Positions 1 to 7,562 of a stretch of DNA of 14,663 bases are shown here, piece by piece. How positions within the stretch are numbered: position 1 is the stretch's first letter; every line of letters starts with the position of its first letter. The stretch covers positions 1-14,663 of the forward strand of contig JAJXYU010000191.1 of NCBI GenBank assembly GCA_021780395.1, given 5' to 3'. The notes beneath the pieces are model-generated. The model worked only from the letters and a program-made list of their open reading frames with translations. It was not told where the DNA came from and did not search any database. The position numbers and the translations under genes are program-made. The stretch is from Pseudomonadota bacterium (GTDB lineage Bacteria; Pseudomonadota; Gammaproteobacteria; Steroidobacterales; Steroidobacteraceae).

Positions 1-166
1 GGACCGCGACCGCGGTCGCGCCGTGCAGCGCGACGAGGACCCCGAGCGGCACGCCCGGAACGATCCGGTTCGGCTTGAACACGACGAACGGCGCGCCGGC
101 GAGCGCCACGCCCCCGACGAGCGTGAACACGCCGCCCAGCCGGTCGATCCGCCGCCGTGTCGCCAT
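1..166 (-). CDS. Osmoprotectant ABC transporter permease (YehY-like), N-terminal fragment
   Basis: Only the first 55 codons lie in the window; the gene continues past the left edge. The start ATG (166-164) follows the TGA of the osmF-like gene with no intervening base, so the two are almost certainly translated from one message. The visible part has a basic N-terminus (MATRRR), a hydrophobic stretch at about residues 11-30, and then a FKPNRIVPG segment. That pattern resembles the start of YehY-type inner-membrane permeases of the glycine betaine importer, which carry a similar PNR segment after the first TM helix. In E. coli the order is binding protein, permease, ATPase, permease (yehZYXW), which fits this position. 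The assignment rests on a short fragment plus context, so the exact subfamily is uncertain. Confidence 0.72.
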   Translation of the reverse strand, partial: MATRRRIDRLGGVFTLVGGVALAGAPFVVFKPNRIVPGVPLGVLVALHGATAVAV

Positions 167-1069
167 TCAGCGCGCGAGCCCGGTCGCGGCGAGGTAGTCC
201 GCCGCGACCGCGTCCGCGGACTCACCGTCGATCTGCACCCGGGCGTTCAGCGCGCGCAGCGTGTCGCCGTCGAGGCTGCGCATCAGCGGCCGCAGCAACG
301 CGCGAATCTGCGGGTAGCGTGCGAGCACCGCGGCCCGCACGATCGGCACCGGCGCGTAGATCGGCTCGGCGTGCCGGTCGTCGGTGAGCAGCACCAGGTT
401 CGCCGCGACGATGCCGCCGTCGGTGCCATAGACCATCGCGGTGTTCGTGTGATCGGTGTCCGCGGCCGCGGCCGCGATCGTCGCCGCGGTCTCGCCGCCG
501 GACAACACGATCATCTGGCTCGACCGCAGGTGGAAACGGTAGGTCTGCTCCAGCCGCGCGAGCGTGCCGCCGTTCGCGAACTCCGCGGAGCACGCGAGCA
601 CCACGTCGCCGCCGTGCCGCACCCAGCGCCCGAAGTCGCTCATGGTGCGCAGCCGGTGGGCGGTCGCGACGTCGCGCCGGACCGCGAGCGCCCAGGCGTC
701 GTCCGCCGGCGCCGGCGTGAGCCAGACGATCCGATGGGCCGCATAGTCCAACGCGGCGCCGAGCCGATAGCCCGCGCGCAGGCGCTGCCAGGCGGGGTTC
801 GAGGGCTGGTTGAAGAAGTATGCCGCATCCCCGGTGTATTCGACGTACAGGTCGATCTCGCCCGACAGCAGCGCCTCGCGCAGCACCGGGGTCGTGCCGA
901 GGCGCATCCGGTCGACGGTCGGGATCCCGTGCGCGTTCAGCACCCGCCGGATCATCTGCCCGATCAGGGCCGACTCGCTCGAGAGCTTCGAGGACACGAC
1001 GACCGCGGCGCGGGCGCTCGACGTCGCGAGCAGCGCCAGCAGGATCCCCGTCCGCAGCCGCCGAAACAT
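167..1069 (-). CDS. osmF: Glycine betaine/osmoprotectant ABC transporter periplasmic binding protein (OsmF/YehZ-like)
   Basis: A 300-residue protein, close to the roughly 305 of E. coli YehZ/OsmF. Residues 1-21 form a signal peptide (MFRRLRTG, a Leu/Ala core, then SARA before AVVVSSK). The mature part matches the OpuAC-type substrate-binding fold: VSSKLSSESALIGQM near residues 25-39, the DLYVEYTG motif at 73-80, and MVYGTDGGI at 212-220. It should capture glycine betaine or a related compatible solute in the periplasm and deliver it to the permease encoded immediately downstream. The ATG at 1069 was chosen because it begins the signal peptide; a purine-rich GGGGGAA lies 10 nt upstream (1086-1080). 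The same frame stays open much further upstream, but that stretch lies over lysR. The gene starts 35 nt after the lysR stop, so read-through from lysR is possible. E. coli OsmF is a low-affinity, stationary-phase system; whether that holds here is unknown. Confidence 0.9.
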   Translation of the reverse strand: MFRRLRTGILLALLATSSARAAVVVSSKLSSESALIGQMIRRVLNAHGIPTVDRMRLGTTPVLREALLSGEIDLYVEYTGDAAYFFNQPSNPAWQRLRAGYRLGAALDYAAHRIVWLTPAPADDAWALAVRRDVATAHRLRTMSDFGRWVRHGGDVVLACSAEFANGGTLARLEQTYRFHLRSSQMIVLSGGETAATIAAAAADTDHTNTAMVYGTDGGIVAANLVLLTDDRHAEPIYAPVPIVRAAVLARYPQIRALLRPLMRSLDGDTLRALNARVQIDGESADAVAADYLAATGLAR

Positions 1070-1104
1070 CGTCACCGCGTTCCCCCGCGCCGCCGCCACG
1101 CGGT

Positions 1105-2034
1105 CTACACGTTGTCCGCTGGGCCGCTTCGCGTCAAGTCCGAGCGATGCGCCCGCAGGTAATCGACGAACGCGCGCAACGGCGCCGGCACCGGCTGGCG
1201 GCTCGCGAAGTACAGGAAGTAGCCCGCCCACGGCGGCGCCCAGTCCTCCAGCACCGGCAGCAGCGCGCCCCGCGCGAGATGCGCCTGCACGTACGCCTCG
1301 ACCGTGTAGCCGACACCGACGCCGTCGATCATCGCCCGGACCGCGAGGTCCACGCTGTTCACGATCAGGTTGCCGCGCACGTCGATGTCGAGCTCCTTGC
1401 GGCCCTTCTTGAAATGCCAGCGGGAGATCTCGTGCGGGGAGCGCCGGTACCGGACGCAGTTGTGCGTGACGAGCTCCTGCGGGACCGTGGGCCGCGGACG
1501 CTGCGCGAGGTAACCCGGCGCGGCGACCGTGAGGATCCGCGAGTTCGGAAACAGGCGCACCACGGTCATGTCCTGGGCGATCCATCGGCCGTAGCGGATC
1601 CCCGCATCGTAGCGCCCCTTGGTGATGTCCTCGCGCACGTCGTCCGACACGACCACGTCGACCTCGATCGCCGGGTAGACCGCGAGGAAGCGGCCGAGGA
1701 GCGGCGCGAGCATCAGCTGTGCGGGCACGGTCGACACGCTGAGCCGCAGCCTCCCGGCCGGCTTGTCGCGGAACTCGTTGACCGCCTCGATCGCGGTCGC
1801 GATCCCGTCGATCGCCGGACGCACGCGCGCGAGCAGCCGCTCGCCCGCCTCGGTCAAGGACACGCTGCGCGTGGTCCGGTTGAACAGGCGCACCCCGAGC
1901 CGTTGCTCGAGGCCGCCGATCGCCGAACTCAGCGTCGACGGCGCGAGCCGCAGCGCCCGCGCCGCGCTCGCGAACCCCGCATGGCGGGCGACGGCGACGA
2001 AACATTCCATCTGGGCGTACGGGGTGCCGCGCAT
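1105..2034 (-). CDS. LysR-family transcriptional regulator, divergent from efflux cassette
   Basis: A 309-residue protein of normal LysR length. The N-terminal winged helix-turn-helix spans about residues 8-67 (FVAVARHAGFASAARAL, then APSTLSSAIGGLEQRLGVRLFNR, then SLTEAGERLL). The effector-binding domain spans about 95-300, with the CrgA/AaeR-like ending seen in ALLPVLEDW and FVDYLRAH. The start at 2034 is supported by a GGAG ribosome-binding site (2045-2042) at 7-nt spacing and by a perfect TATAAT on the same strand at 2069-2064. It is transcribed away from the EmrAB-type pump, the usual arrangement for a LysR regulator that controls its divergent neighbour and represses itself. The inducer is unknown; a pump substrate is a natural guess. 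It also lies 35 nt upstream of the osmF-like gene on the same strand, so it could share a transcript with the osmoprotectant importer. Confidence 0.95.
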   Translation of the reverse strand: MRGTPYAQMECFVAVARHAGFASAARALRLAPSTLSSAIGGLEQRLGVRLFNRTTRSVSLTEAGERLLARVRPAIDGIATAIEAVNEFRDKPAGRLRLSVSTVPAQLMLAPLLGRFLAVYPAIEVDVVVSDDVREDITKGRYDAGIRYGRWIAQDMTVVRLFPNSRILTVAAPGYLAQRPRPTVPQELVTHNCVRYRRSPHEISRWHFKKGRKELDIDVRGNLIVNSVDLAVRAMIDGVGVGYTVEAYVQAHLARGALLPVLEDWAPPWAGYFLYFASRQPVPAPLRAFVDYLRAHRSDLTRSGPADNV

Positions 2035-2082
2035 TATTCGACTCCATCAAACAATGTATTCGAATTATATGGTGTATCTGAA
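2035..2082. promoter_or_regulatory. Candidate LysR operator: imperfect direct repeats in the divergent control region
   Basis: Three related copies are visible: TATTCGA at 2035-2041, TGTATTCGAA at 2055-2064 and TGTATCTGAA at 2073-2082. The last two match at 8 of 10 positions. Copies one and two share TATTCGA 22 bp apart, about two helical turns. The middle copy includes the perfect palindrome ATTCGAAT (2058-2065) and overlaps the lysR -10. A T-N11-A arrangement, the loose LysR-family box, fits at 2057-2069. The repeats lie in the 99-bp region between lysR and the emrA-like gene, where the regulator is expected to bind. Binding itself is inferred. Confidence 0.4.
2064..2069 (-). promoter_or_regulatory. 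Likely -10 element of lysR promoter
   Basis: The minus strand reads TATAAT exactly here, in an AT-rich pocket inside very GC-rich DNA. A transcript starting near 2057 would have a leader of about 22 nt with GGAG at 2045-2042, 7 nt before the lysR ATG. No good -35 hexamer is visible at 16-18 bp spacing (GCCGCA-like sequence), so the promoter may be weak or need an activator. This is inferred from motif and position only. Confidence 0.5.
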
Positions 2083-2133
2083 AGAATGCGGCTGCCGTAT
2101 CATGGGCGCCGTTCACCCAGGAATCCACCGACC

Positions 2134-3189
2134 ATGACCGACGAAGACACCGCGCGCGCCACCAGCTGGTTCGCCCGGCATCGCGGCTGGCTGATGATCG
2201 GCGTGCCGCTGGTCATGCTGGTCGCGGGCGTATGGTTTGCGCTCGCGATGGCCCGTTACCAGAGCACCGACGACGCGTACGTGCGCGCCGCCAGGGTGTC
2301 GATCAGCGCGAACGTATCCGCACGCGTGCGCAGCGTCGACGTGAAGGACAACCAGCTCGTGCGGCGCGGCCAGGTGCTGTTCCGCCTCGAGGACACCCGC
2401 TTCCTGATCGCCGAGCGCAACGCCGCCGCGCGGCTCGCCGCGACCCGCCTGCAGATCGGCGCGTTGAAGGCCAACTATCGGCAGCGGCTCGCGGACCTGC
2501 AGGCCGCGCGCGACGAGCTCGCGTACCAGCGCCGTGAGTACGCGCGGCAGCGGCGGCTCGCCGCGAGCGGGATCACCTCGCGCGCGCGGCTCGACCAGGC
2601 CCGGCAGGCGCTGCAGTCGGCCGAACAGACGGTCGAGGCGCGGTCCGAGGAGGCGGCGACCGTGCTCGCGAGCCTCGGCGGCCGGCCGGACATCGCGATC
2701 GACGACCATCCGCTGGTGCGCGAGGCCCGGGCGGCGCTCGATCGGGCGCAGCTCGACATCTCCTACACGACCATCGAGGCGCCGATCGACGGCATCGTGA
2801 CCCAGGTCGACCGGCTTCAGCCCGGCGACTACGTGACCGCGGCGACGCCGGTGTTCGCGCTGGTATCGAGCCGCGACGTCTGGGTCACCGCGAACTTCAA
2901 GGAGACCGCGCTGACCCACATGCGCGCGGGGCAGCCGGTACGGGTCGAGATCGACGCCTGGCCGGACCGCCCGCTGCGCGGCAAGGTCGCGAGCGTGAGC
3001 CCGGGCACGGGCGCGGCCTTCTCGCTGCTGCCGCCTGAGAACGCGACCGGCAACTGGGTCAAGGTCGTGCAGCGCGTGCCGGTGCGGATCAGCCTCGACG
3101 ACACGCGCGGCCTGCCGCTGCACGACGGCCTGAGCGCGACCGTGCGGGTCGACACCGGCTACCGTCCGTCGTTGTTCGACGCGTTCTGA
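2134..3189 (+). CDS. emrA: EmrA/HlyD-family membrane fusion protein of a multidrug efflux pump
   Basis: A 351-residue periplasmic adaptor that links an inner-membrane MFS pump to an outer-membrane channel. Residues about 19-39 form the single N-terminal TM anchor (WLMIGVPLVMLVAGVWF). STDDAYVRA and VSISANVSARV begin the first lipoyl half (about 44-88). A long Arg/Ala/Gln-rich alpha-hairpin follows at about 89-205. The second lipoyl half (about 208-245) carries YTTIEAPIDGIV, and the beta-barrel part has VWVTANFKET (249-258). GTGAAFSLLPPENATGNWVK (291-310) is a family hallmark. The length is slightly under that of E. coli EmrA (390). An AGGA at 2119-2122 sits 11 nt before the ATG. The stop TGA shares its last base with the ATG of the emrB-like gene, indicating translational coupling. 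It is the first gene of the cassette, facing the divergent lysR. Confidence 0.95.
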   Translation: MTDEDTARATSWFARHRGWLMIGVPLVMLVAGVWFALAMARYQSTDDAYVRAARVSISANVSARVRSVDVKDNQLVRRGQVLFRLEDTRFLIAERNAAARLAATRLQIGALKANYRQRLADLQAARDELAYQRREYARQRRLAASGITSRARLDQARQALQSAEQTVEARSEEAATVLASLGGRPDIAIDDHPLVREARAALDRAQLDISYTTIEAPIDGIVTQVDRLQPGDYVTAATPVFALVSSRDVWVTANFKETALTHMRAGQPVRVEIDAWPDRPLRGKVASVSPGTGAAFSLLPPENATGNWVKVVQRVPVRISLDDTRGLPLHDGLSATVRVDTGYRPSLFDAF

Positions 3190-4703
3190 TGAGCCCGGAA
3201 CCGGCCGTGAATCGTGGCGTGATCACCGGCTCGGTGATGCTCGCGACGATCATGCAGGCGCTCGACACGACGATCGCGAACGTCGCGTTGCCGCACATGC
3301 AGGGCACGCTGTCCGGAACCCAGGACCAGATGACCTGGGTGCTCACCTCCTACATCGTCGCCGCCGCGATCACGATCCCGTTCACCGGCTGGCTCGCGAC
3401 CCGGATCGACCGCAAGCTCGTGTTCCTGGTCTCGATCGCCGGATTCACGATCGCCTCGGCGCTGTGCGGGCTCGCGCAGAACATCACCGAGATCGTGCTG
3501 TGCCGGCTGCTGCAGGGCATCTGCGGCGCGGCGCTCGTGCCGCTGTCGCAGGCGGTGCTGTTCGACATCAACCCGCGGGAGCTGCACGGCCGGGCGATGG
3601 CGACCTGGGGCATCGGCGTCACGCTCGGCCCGATCCTCGGGCCCGCGCTCGGCGGCTGGCTGACCGAGAACTACTCGTGGCGCTGGGTGTTCTACATCAA
3701 CGTGCCGATCGGGATCCTCGCCTTCCTCGGCCTGCTGATCTACCTGCCGGCGCGCAAGGGCAACCGCGCGCGGCCGTTCGATTTTTTCGGCTTCGTGACC
3801 CTGAGCGCCGCGATGGGCGCGCTGCAGCTCGTGATGGACCGCGGGCAGTTGAAGGACTGGTTCTCCTCGCCGGAGATAGTGGTCGAGGCCATCGTCTGCG
3901 CGCTCGCACTGTACCTGTTCCTGGTGCACATGCTGACCCACGAGCACCCGTTCATCAACCGCGCGCTGTTCAAGGATGCGAACTTCGTCGCGAGCAACGT
4001 GTTCATCTTCGTCGTCGGGGTCGTGCTGTTCGCGACGCTCGCGCTGCTGCCGCCGATGTTGCAGGACCTGATGAACTACCCGGTCGTGACCACCGGTTTC
4101 GTGACCGCGCCGCGCGGCATCGGCACCCTGTTCGCGATGATCCTCGTCGGCCGGATGATCGGACGCGTCGACGCGCGCGTGCTGATGGCCGGCGGCCTCG
4201 CGATCACGACGGTCGCGGCATGGCAGATGACCCAGTTCTCGTTGACGATGGATTCCCGGCCGATCGTCGTGTCCGGGATCCTGCAGGGCTTCGGCGTCGG
4301 CTTCGTGTACGTCCCGTTGAGCACGATGGCGTTCGCGACGCTCGCCGAGCGGTTCCGCACCGAAGGCACCGCGTTCTTCAATCTGCTGCGCAACCTCGGC
4401 AGCAGCATCGGGATCTCCGCGGTGCAGACGCTGCTCACCCGCAACACCCAGATCGTGCATGCGAGCCTCGCCGCCCACCTGACACCGTACGCCGCCACCG
4501 CGAATCCCGCGCTCGCCGCGGCGGCGGCGAACGAGGCCTCCCTGACGGCACTGAACGCCGAGGTCACGCGCCAGGCGGCGATGGTCGCGTACGTCGACGA
4601 TTTCAAGCTGATCATGTGGATGACGCTCGCACTGATCCCGTTCCTGTTGTTGATGCGACGCGGCGGCGGCGGCGCGGGCGCCGAAGCGATCGCGCTGGAG
4701 TGA
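3189..4703 (+). CDS. emrB: EmrB/QacA-type MFS drug efflux pump (DHA2, 14 TM)
   Basis: A 504-residue inner-membrane drug:H+ antiporter of the DHA2 family, about the usual size. The DHA2 motif D1 LDTTIANVALP is at 25-35, with the membrane-embedded Asp26. Motif A-like GWLATRIDRK is at 67-76, and antiporter motif C GPILGPALGG is at 147-156, followed by the NYSWRWVFYINVPIG signature near 161-175. Hydrophobic segments continue to residue about 490, with an Ala-rich periplasmic loop near 440-475 before the last TM helix. The short tail is Gly-rich and basic. No strong ribosome-binding site precedes the ATG, which overlaps the emrA stop by one base, so translation probably depends on coupling. With the adjacent EmrA-like and outer-membrane proteins it should form a tripartite pump expelling hydrophobic or amphipathic compounds. 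The actual substrate cannot be read from sequence. Confidence 0.95.
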   Translation: MSPEPAVNRGVITGSVMLATIMQALDTTIANVALPHMQGTLSGTQDQMTWVLTSYIVAAAITIPFTGWLATRIDRKLVFLVSIAGFTIASALCGLAQNITEIVLCRLLQGICGAALVPLSQAVLFDINPRELHGRAMATWGIGVTLGPILGPALGGWLTENYSWRWVFYINVPIGILAFLGLLIYLPARKGNRARPFDFFGFVTLSAAMGALQLVMDRGQLKDWFSSPEIVVEAIVCALALYLFLVHMLTHEHPFINRALFKDANFVASNVFIFVVGVVLFATLALLPPMLQDLMNYPVVTTGFVTAPRGIGTLFAMILVGRMIGRVDARVLMAGGLAITTVAAWQMTQFSLTMDSRPIVVSGILQGFGVGFVYVPLSTMAFATLAERFRTEGTAFFNLLRNLGSSIGISAVQTLLTRNTQIVHASLAAHLTPYAATANPALAAAAANEASLTALNAEVTRQAAMVAYVDDFKLIMWMTLALIPFLLLMRRGGGGAGAEAIALE

Positions 4704-4708
4704 CCCTG

Positions 4709-6193
4709 ATGCCGCGACGCCACCCTCGACCGGCCTCCCCCTCGCCACGGCTCGCGCGGTCCGCCGTCGCGCGGTCCGCGCTCGCGTCGACGATCCTGTG
4801 CGCGCTCGCCGCCTGCACCGCCGGGCCCGATTTCTCGCCGCCGGCACCGCCACCGGTCACACGCTTCACTTCGCACGGCGACCGGATCGACACCCCGACC
4901 CAGCGCACCGTGCCCGGTGCGACGGTCACGCCGACCTGGTGGACCGCGTTCGGCTGTGCGCCGCTCGACCGGACGATGCGCGTCGCGCTCGCCCGCAACC
5001 AGACGCTCGCGGCGGCGCGGGCGTCGCTCGCCGCCGCGCAGGAGGCCGAGCGCGCCGCGAGCGGTGCGCTGTTCCCGCAGTTGTCGCTGAGCGGGATCGC
5101 CGGCCGGCAGAAATACGGCGTGTCGCTGTTCGGCCCGACCCACTTCGTGATCCCGCCGTTCACCTACTACACGGTCGGCCCGCAGGTGAGCTACGTGCTC
5201 GATCTGGCCGGCGGCGAGCGACGCACCGTGGAACGCGAGCGCGCGCTCGCGCGGTTCCGCGCCGCGGAGCTTGCGGCGACCCGGCTCGCGGTGACCGGCA
5301 ACGTGTTCGCACACGCGCTCGCGATCGCCACGACGCGCAGCGAGCTCGGCGTCGTCGAGCGGATCGTCGCGAACGACCGCGAGAATCTCGCGCTCGTCGG
5401 CAAGGCCCGCGCCGCGGGCTCCGCGACGCTCCCGGACCTCATCAGCGCGCGCAGCCAATTGGCGCATGACGAGACCCTGCTGCCCCCGCTGCGCCAGCGC
5501 ATCAGCGTCGCCGCCCACGCGCTCGCGATGCTGTCCGGCGCCGCGCCGGCCGCGGCGGTGCCGCCCGCGATGACGTTGCGCGACTGGCGCCTGCCCAAGG
5601 AACTGCCGCTCACGCTGCCGTCGCGGTTGGTGCGCTCGCGGCCGGACATCCGCGCCGCCGGGGCCCAGCTGCACGCGGCGAGCGCAGCGATCGGGATCGC
5701 GGCCGCGGACCGGTATCCGCAGATCACCCTGTCGGCGAACACGACCCAGCAGGCGCTCTCGCCGGGCGGCCTGTTCGACGGCGGCGCGAATGCGTGGGCG
5801 ATGGCGGCAGGCCTGACCGCGCCGCTGTTCGACGGCGGCACGCTGCGCGCGCGCGAGCGCGAGGCCGTCGACGCCTACCGCGCGTCGCTCGCCGACTACC
5901 AGCGCACGGTGCTCGAAGCGTTCACCCAGGTCGCCGACGTGCTGCGCGCATTGCAGAACGACGACGCGGAGGTCCGCGCCCAGCGCGCCGCGCGGCGCAC
6001 CTCGGCCGACGCGCTCGCGCTGATGCGGACCAGTTACCGCGAGGGCGCGGTCGGCGTGCTGAGCGTGCTCGACGCCGAGCGGCAGCTCAACCGCTCGGAG
6101 CTCGATCTCGTGCGGGCACGCGCGCAACGGCTGCGGGACAGCGCGCTCCTCTATCTCGCGCTCGGTGGCGGCGAATCCCCGGGCGGCGGATGA
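4709..6193 (+). CDS. NodT/OprM-family outer-membrane efflux lipoprotein
   Basis: A 494-residue outer-membrane channel subunit of the TolC-like class. The export signal ends in a clear lipobox, LAAC, with the lipidated Cys36 followed by TAGPDFSPP, typical of OprM/NodT lipoproteins. PTWWTAFG near 75-82 and LARNQTLAAARASLAAAQE near 94-112 mark the first repeat. The two halves show the expected long helices, SRPDIRAAGAQLHAA and the closing LDAERQLNRSELDLVRAR. The start at 4709 has an excellent GGAG (4697-4700) 8 nt upstream, placed inside the end of the emrB-like gene. The signal's n-region is unusually long and Arg/Pro/Ser-rich, and no later ATG or GTG precedes the lipobox. It is 5 nt behind the pump gene and overlaps the next gene by 4 nt. 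It is the exit duct for the pump and possibly also for the DHA3 exporter. Confidence 0.94.
   Translation: MPRRHPRPASPSPRLARSAVARSALASTILCALAACTAGPDFSPPAPPPVTRFTSHGDRIDTPTQRTVPGATVTPTWWTAFGCAPLDRTMRVALARNQTLAAARASLAAAQEAERAASGALFPQLSLSGIAGRQKYGVSLFGPTHFVIPPFTYYTVGPQVSYVLDLAGGERRTVERERALARFRAAELAATRLAVTGNVFAHALAIATTRSELGVVERIVANDRENLALVGKARAAGSATLPDLISARSQLAHDETLLPPLRQRISVAAHALAMLSGAAPAAAVPPAMTLRDWRLPKELPLTLPSRLVRSRPDIRAAGAQLHAASAAIGIAAADRYPQITLSANTTQQALSPGGLFDGGANAWAMAAGLTAPLFDGGTLRAREREAVDAYRASLADYQRTVLEAFTQVADVLRALQNDDAEVRAQRAARRTSADALALMRTSYREGAVGVLSVLDAERQLNRSELDLVRARAQRLRDSALLYLALGGGESPGGG
4751..4780 (+). repeat. Two-copy 15-bp in-frame tandem repeat in the outer-membrane lipoprotein signal sequence
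   Basis: CTCGCGCGGTCCGCC (4751-4765) is followed directly by GTCGCGCGGTCCGCG (4766-4780), matching at 13 of 15 positions. Each copy encodes LARSA or VARSA. The unit length is a multiple of three, so gain or loss would keep frame and only lengthen or shorten the basic n-region of the signal peptide. Confidence 0.7.
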
Positions 6194-7500
6194 GCGGCTC
6201 CCGGAACTCCACACCCCGCTCCGCCGCGCGCACACCGTCCGTCGCCCACGCCTGGCGCGCGCTTCGCCACCGCAACTTCCAGCTGTATTTCGTCGGCCAG
6301 GGCATCTCGCTGATCGGCACCTGGATGACCCGGCTCGCGACCAGCTGGCTGGTCTACCGCATGACCCATTCGGCGCTGCTGCTCGGCGCGGTGAGCTTCG
6401 CCGGGCAGATCGTCGCACTCGCGTTCGGACCGATCGCCGGCGCCTGGATCGAACGGCTCGATCGGCGCACGTTGCTGGTGTGCACGCAGGTCGCGGCGGC
6501 CGCGCAGTCGCTCGCGATGGCCGCGCTCACGCTGACGCACGCCATCACGCTCCCGGAGATCTTCGCACTCGCCGCGTTCCAGGGTTTGATCGCCGCGTTC
6601 GACATGCCGGCGCGCCAGTCCTTCCTCGTGCAGATGGTCGACGATCCACATGACCTCGGCAACGCGATCGCGATGAATTCCTCGGTCGTGAACGCCACGC
6701 GCCTGATCGGTCCCGCGATCGCGGGCGCGGTGATCGCCGCCTACGGCGTCGGCTGGTGCTTCCTGATCGACGGGATCAGCTATTTCGCGGTGATCGCGTC
6801 GCTCGCGATGATGCGCCTGCGACCGGCGACGCCGGCGTCGCCGATCGGGCCGTTGTTCGCCCAGATCCGCGAGGGTTGGGACTACGTGCGCGGCTTCCGT
6901 CCGGTGCGCACCGTACTGACGCTGTTCTTCCTCCAGGGCCTGGTGGGCTGGCCCTACATGGTGCTGCTGCCGGTGTTCGCCGCCCGGGTGCTGCACGGCG
7001 ACGCGCACACGCTCGGCGCGCTGTCGGCGGCATCGGGCTTCGGCGCACTGCTGTCGGCGCTCGCGCTCGCGATGCGACGCTCGGAGGTCGGATTGACCCG
7101 CACGCTGCGCAGCGCGTCGGCACTGCTCGGCGCCGGGCTCGTGCTGTTCGGCCTGTCGCACGCGCTGTGGCTGTCGCTCGCGACGATGGTGCTCGCCGGC
7201 TTCGGCCTGATGCAGAGCGCGGCGGTGTGCAACACGATCATCCAATCGTTGGTGCCGGACGGGATGCGCGGGCGCGTGATGAGCTATTACACGATGGCGT
7301 TCTTCGGCGCGGCGCCGTTCGGCAGCCTCCTCGCGGGGGCGCTGTCCGATCACGTCGGAGCGCCGCTGACGGTCGCCGCGTGCGGGGTCGCCTGCCTCGC
7401 GGCCGCGTTGTGGTACTCGCGCGAACTGCCCCGGATCGGCGCGATCATCGCCCCGATCTACCGCGCGAAGGGCCTGGCGGTCCCGCCGAAGGGTTATTGA
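6190..7500 (+). CDS. DHA3-type MFS exporter (MFS_3, EntS-like family)
   Basis: A 436-residue, probably 12-TM inner-membrane transporter unlike the DHA2 pump two genes upstream. The N-terminal WRALRHRNFQLYFVGQGIS (22-40) and IGTWMTRLATSWLVY run are typical of the MFS_3 group, which includes the enterobactin exporter EntS and macrolide exporters. Motif A-like GPIAGAWIERLDRR is at about 80-93. The conserved PARQSFLVQMV and NSSVVNATRLIGPAIAG segments follow in the middle of the protein. PDGMRGRVMSYYTM occurs in the second half, matching the repeat-half loop motif of the family. Its ATG overlaps the preceding stop (ATGA), so it belongs to the same transcript as the tripartite pump. No siderophore or antibiotic biosynthesis gene is present here. 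It could export an intermediate to the periplasm for pickup by the outer-membrane factor, or act independently. The substrate is unknown. Confidence 0.93.
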   Translation: MSGSRNSTPRSAARTPSVAHAWRALRHRNFQLYFVGQGISLIGTWMTRLATSWLVYRMTHSALLLGAVSFAGQIVALAFGPIAGAWIERLDRRTLLVCTQVAAAAQSLAMAALTLTHAITLPEIFALAAFQGLIAAFDMPARQSFLVQMVDDPHDLGNAIAMNSSVVNATRLIGPAIAGAVIAAYGVGWCFLIDGISYFAVIASLAMMRLRPATPASPIGPLFAQIREGWDYVRGFRPVRTVLTLFFLQGLVGWPYMVLLPVFAARVLHGDAHTLGALSAASGFGALLSALALAMRRSEVGLTRTLRSASALLGAGLVLFGLSHALWLSLATMVLAGFGLMQSAAVCNTIIQSLVPDGMRGRVMSYYTMAFFGAAPFGSLLAGALSDHVGAPLTVAACGVACLAAALWYSRELPRIGAIIAPIYRAKGLAVPPKGY

Positions 7501-7502
7501 CC

Positions 7503-7520
7503 GCCGCCGGACACGGCGGC
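7503..7520 (+). terminator. GC-rich hairpin just after the efflux cassette stop
   Basis: GCCGCC (7503-7508), a 6-nt loop and GGCGGC (7515-7520) form a perfect 6-bp stem beginning two bases after the stop codon. The perfect palindrome CTGGCCGGCCAG (7525-7536) follows, and an alternative long-range stem ACGGCG (7513-7518) with CGCCGT (7550-7555) would exclude the first hairpin. There is no T-run, so this is not a canonical intrinsic terminator. It may protect the mRNA 3' end or pause polymerase, or simply reflect high GC. Confidence 0.35.
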
Positions 7521-7562
7521 CCGGCTGGCCGGCCAGGCCACGGCCGGAACGCCGTCCGTCTA

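Noticed and set aside
167..2128. A 653-codon open frame joining a long N-terminal part to the osmF-like protein
   Set aside because: The upstream part is the out-of-frame shadow of lysR; the signal peptide begins at 1069.
820..3189. A 789-codon frame extending upstream of the emrA-like gene
   Set aside because: It crosses lysR in antisense and the divergent control region; the membrane fusion protein has a normal N-terminus at 2134.
3464..6193. A 909-codon frame extending upstream of the outer-membrane lipoprotein
   Set aside because: Its first 415 codons are an out-of-frame reading of the emrB-like gene, which shows full DHA2 motifs; the lipoprotein starts at 4709 behind GGAG.
6190..7500. 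Naming the DHA3 transporter entS (siderophore exporter)
   Set aside because: Only family-level similarity is visible, and no siderophore synthesis or uptake gene lies in the window.
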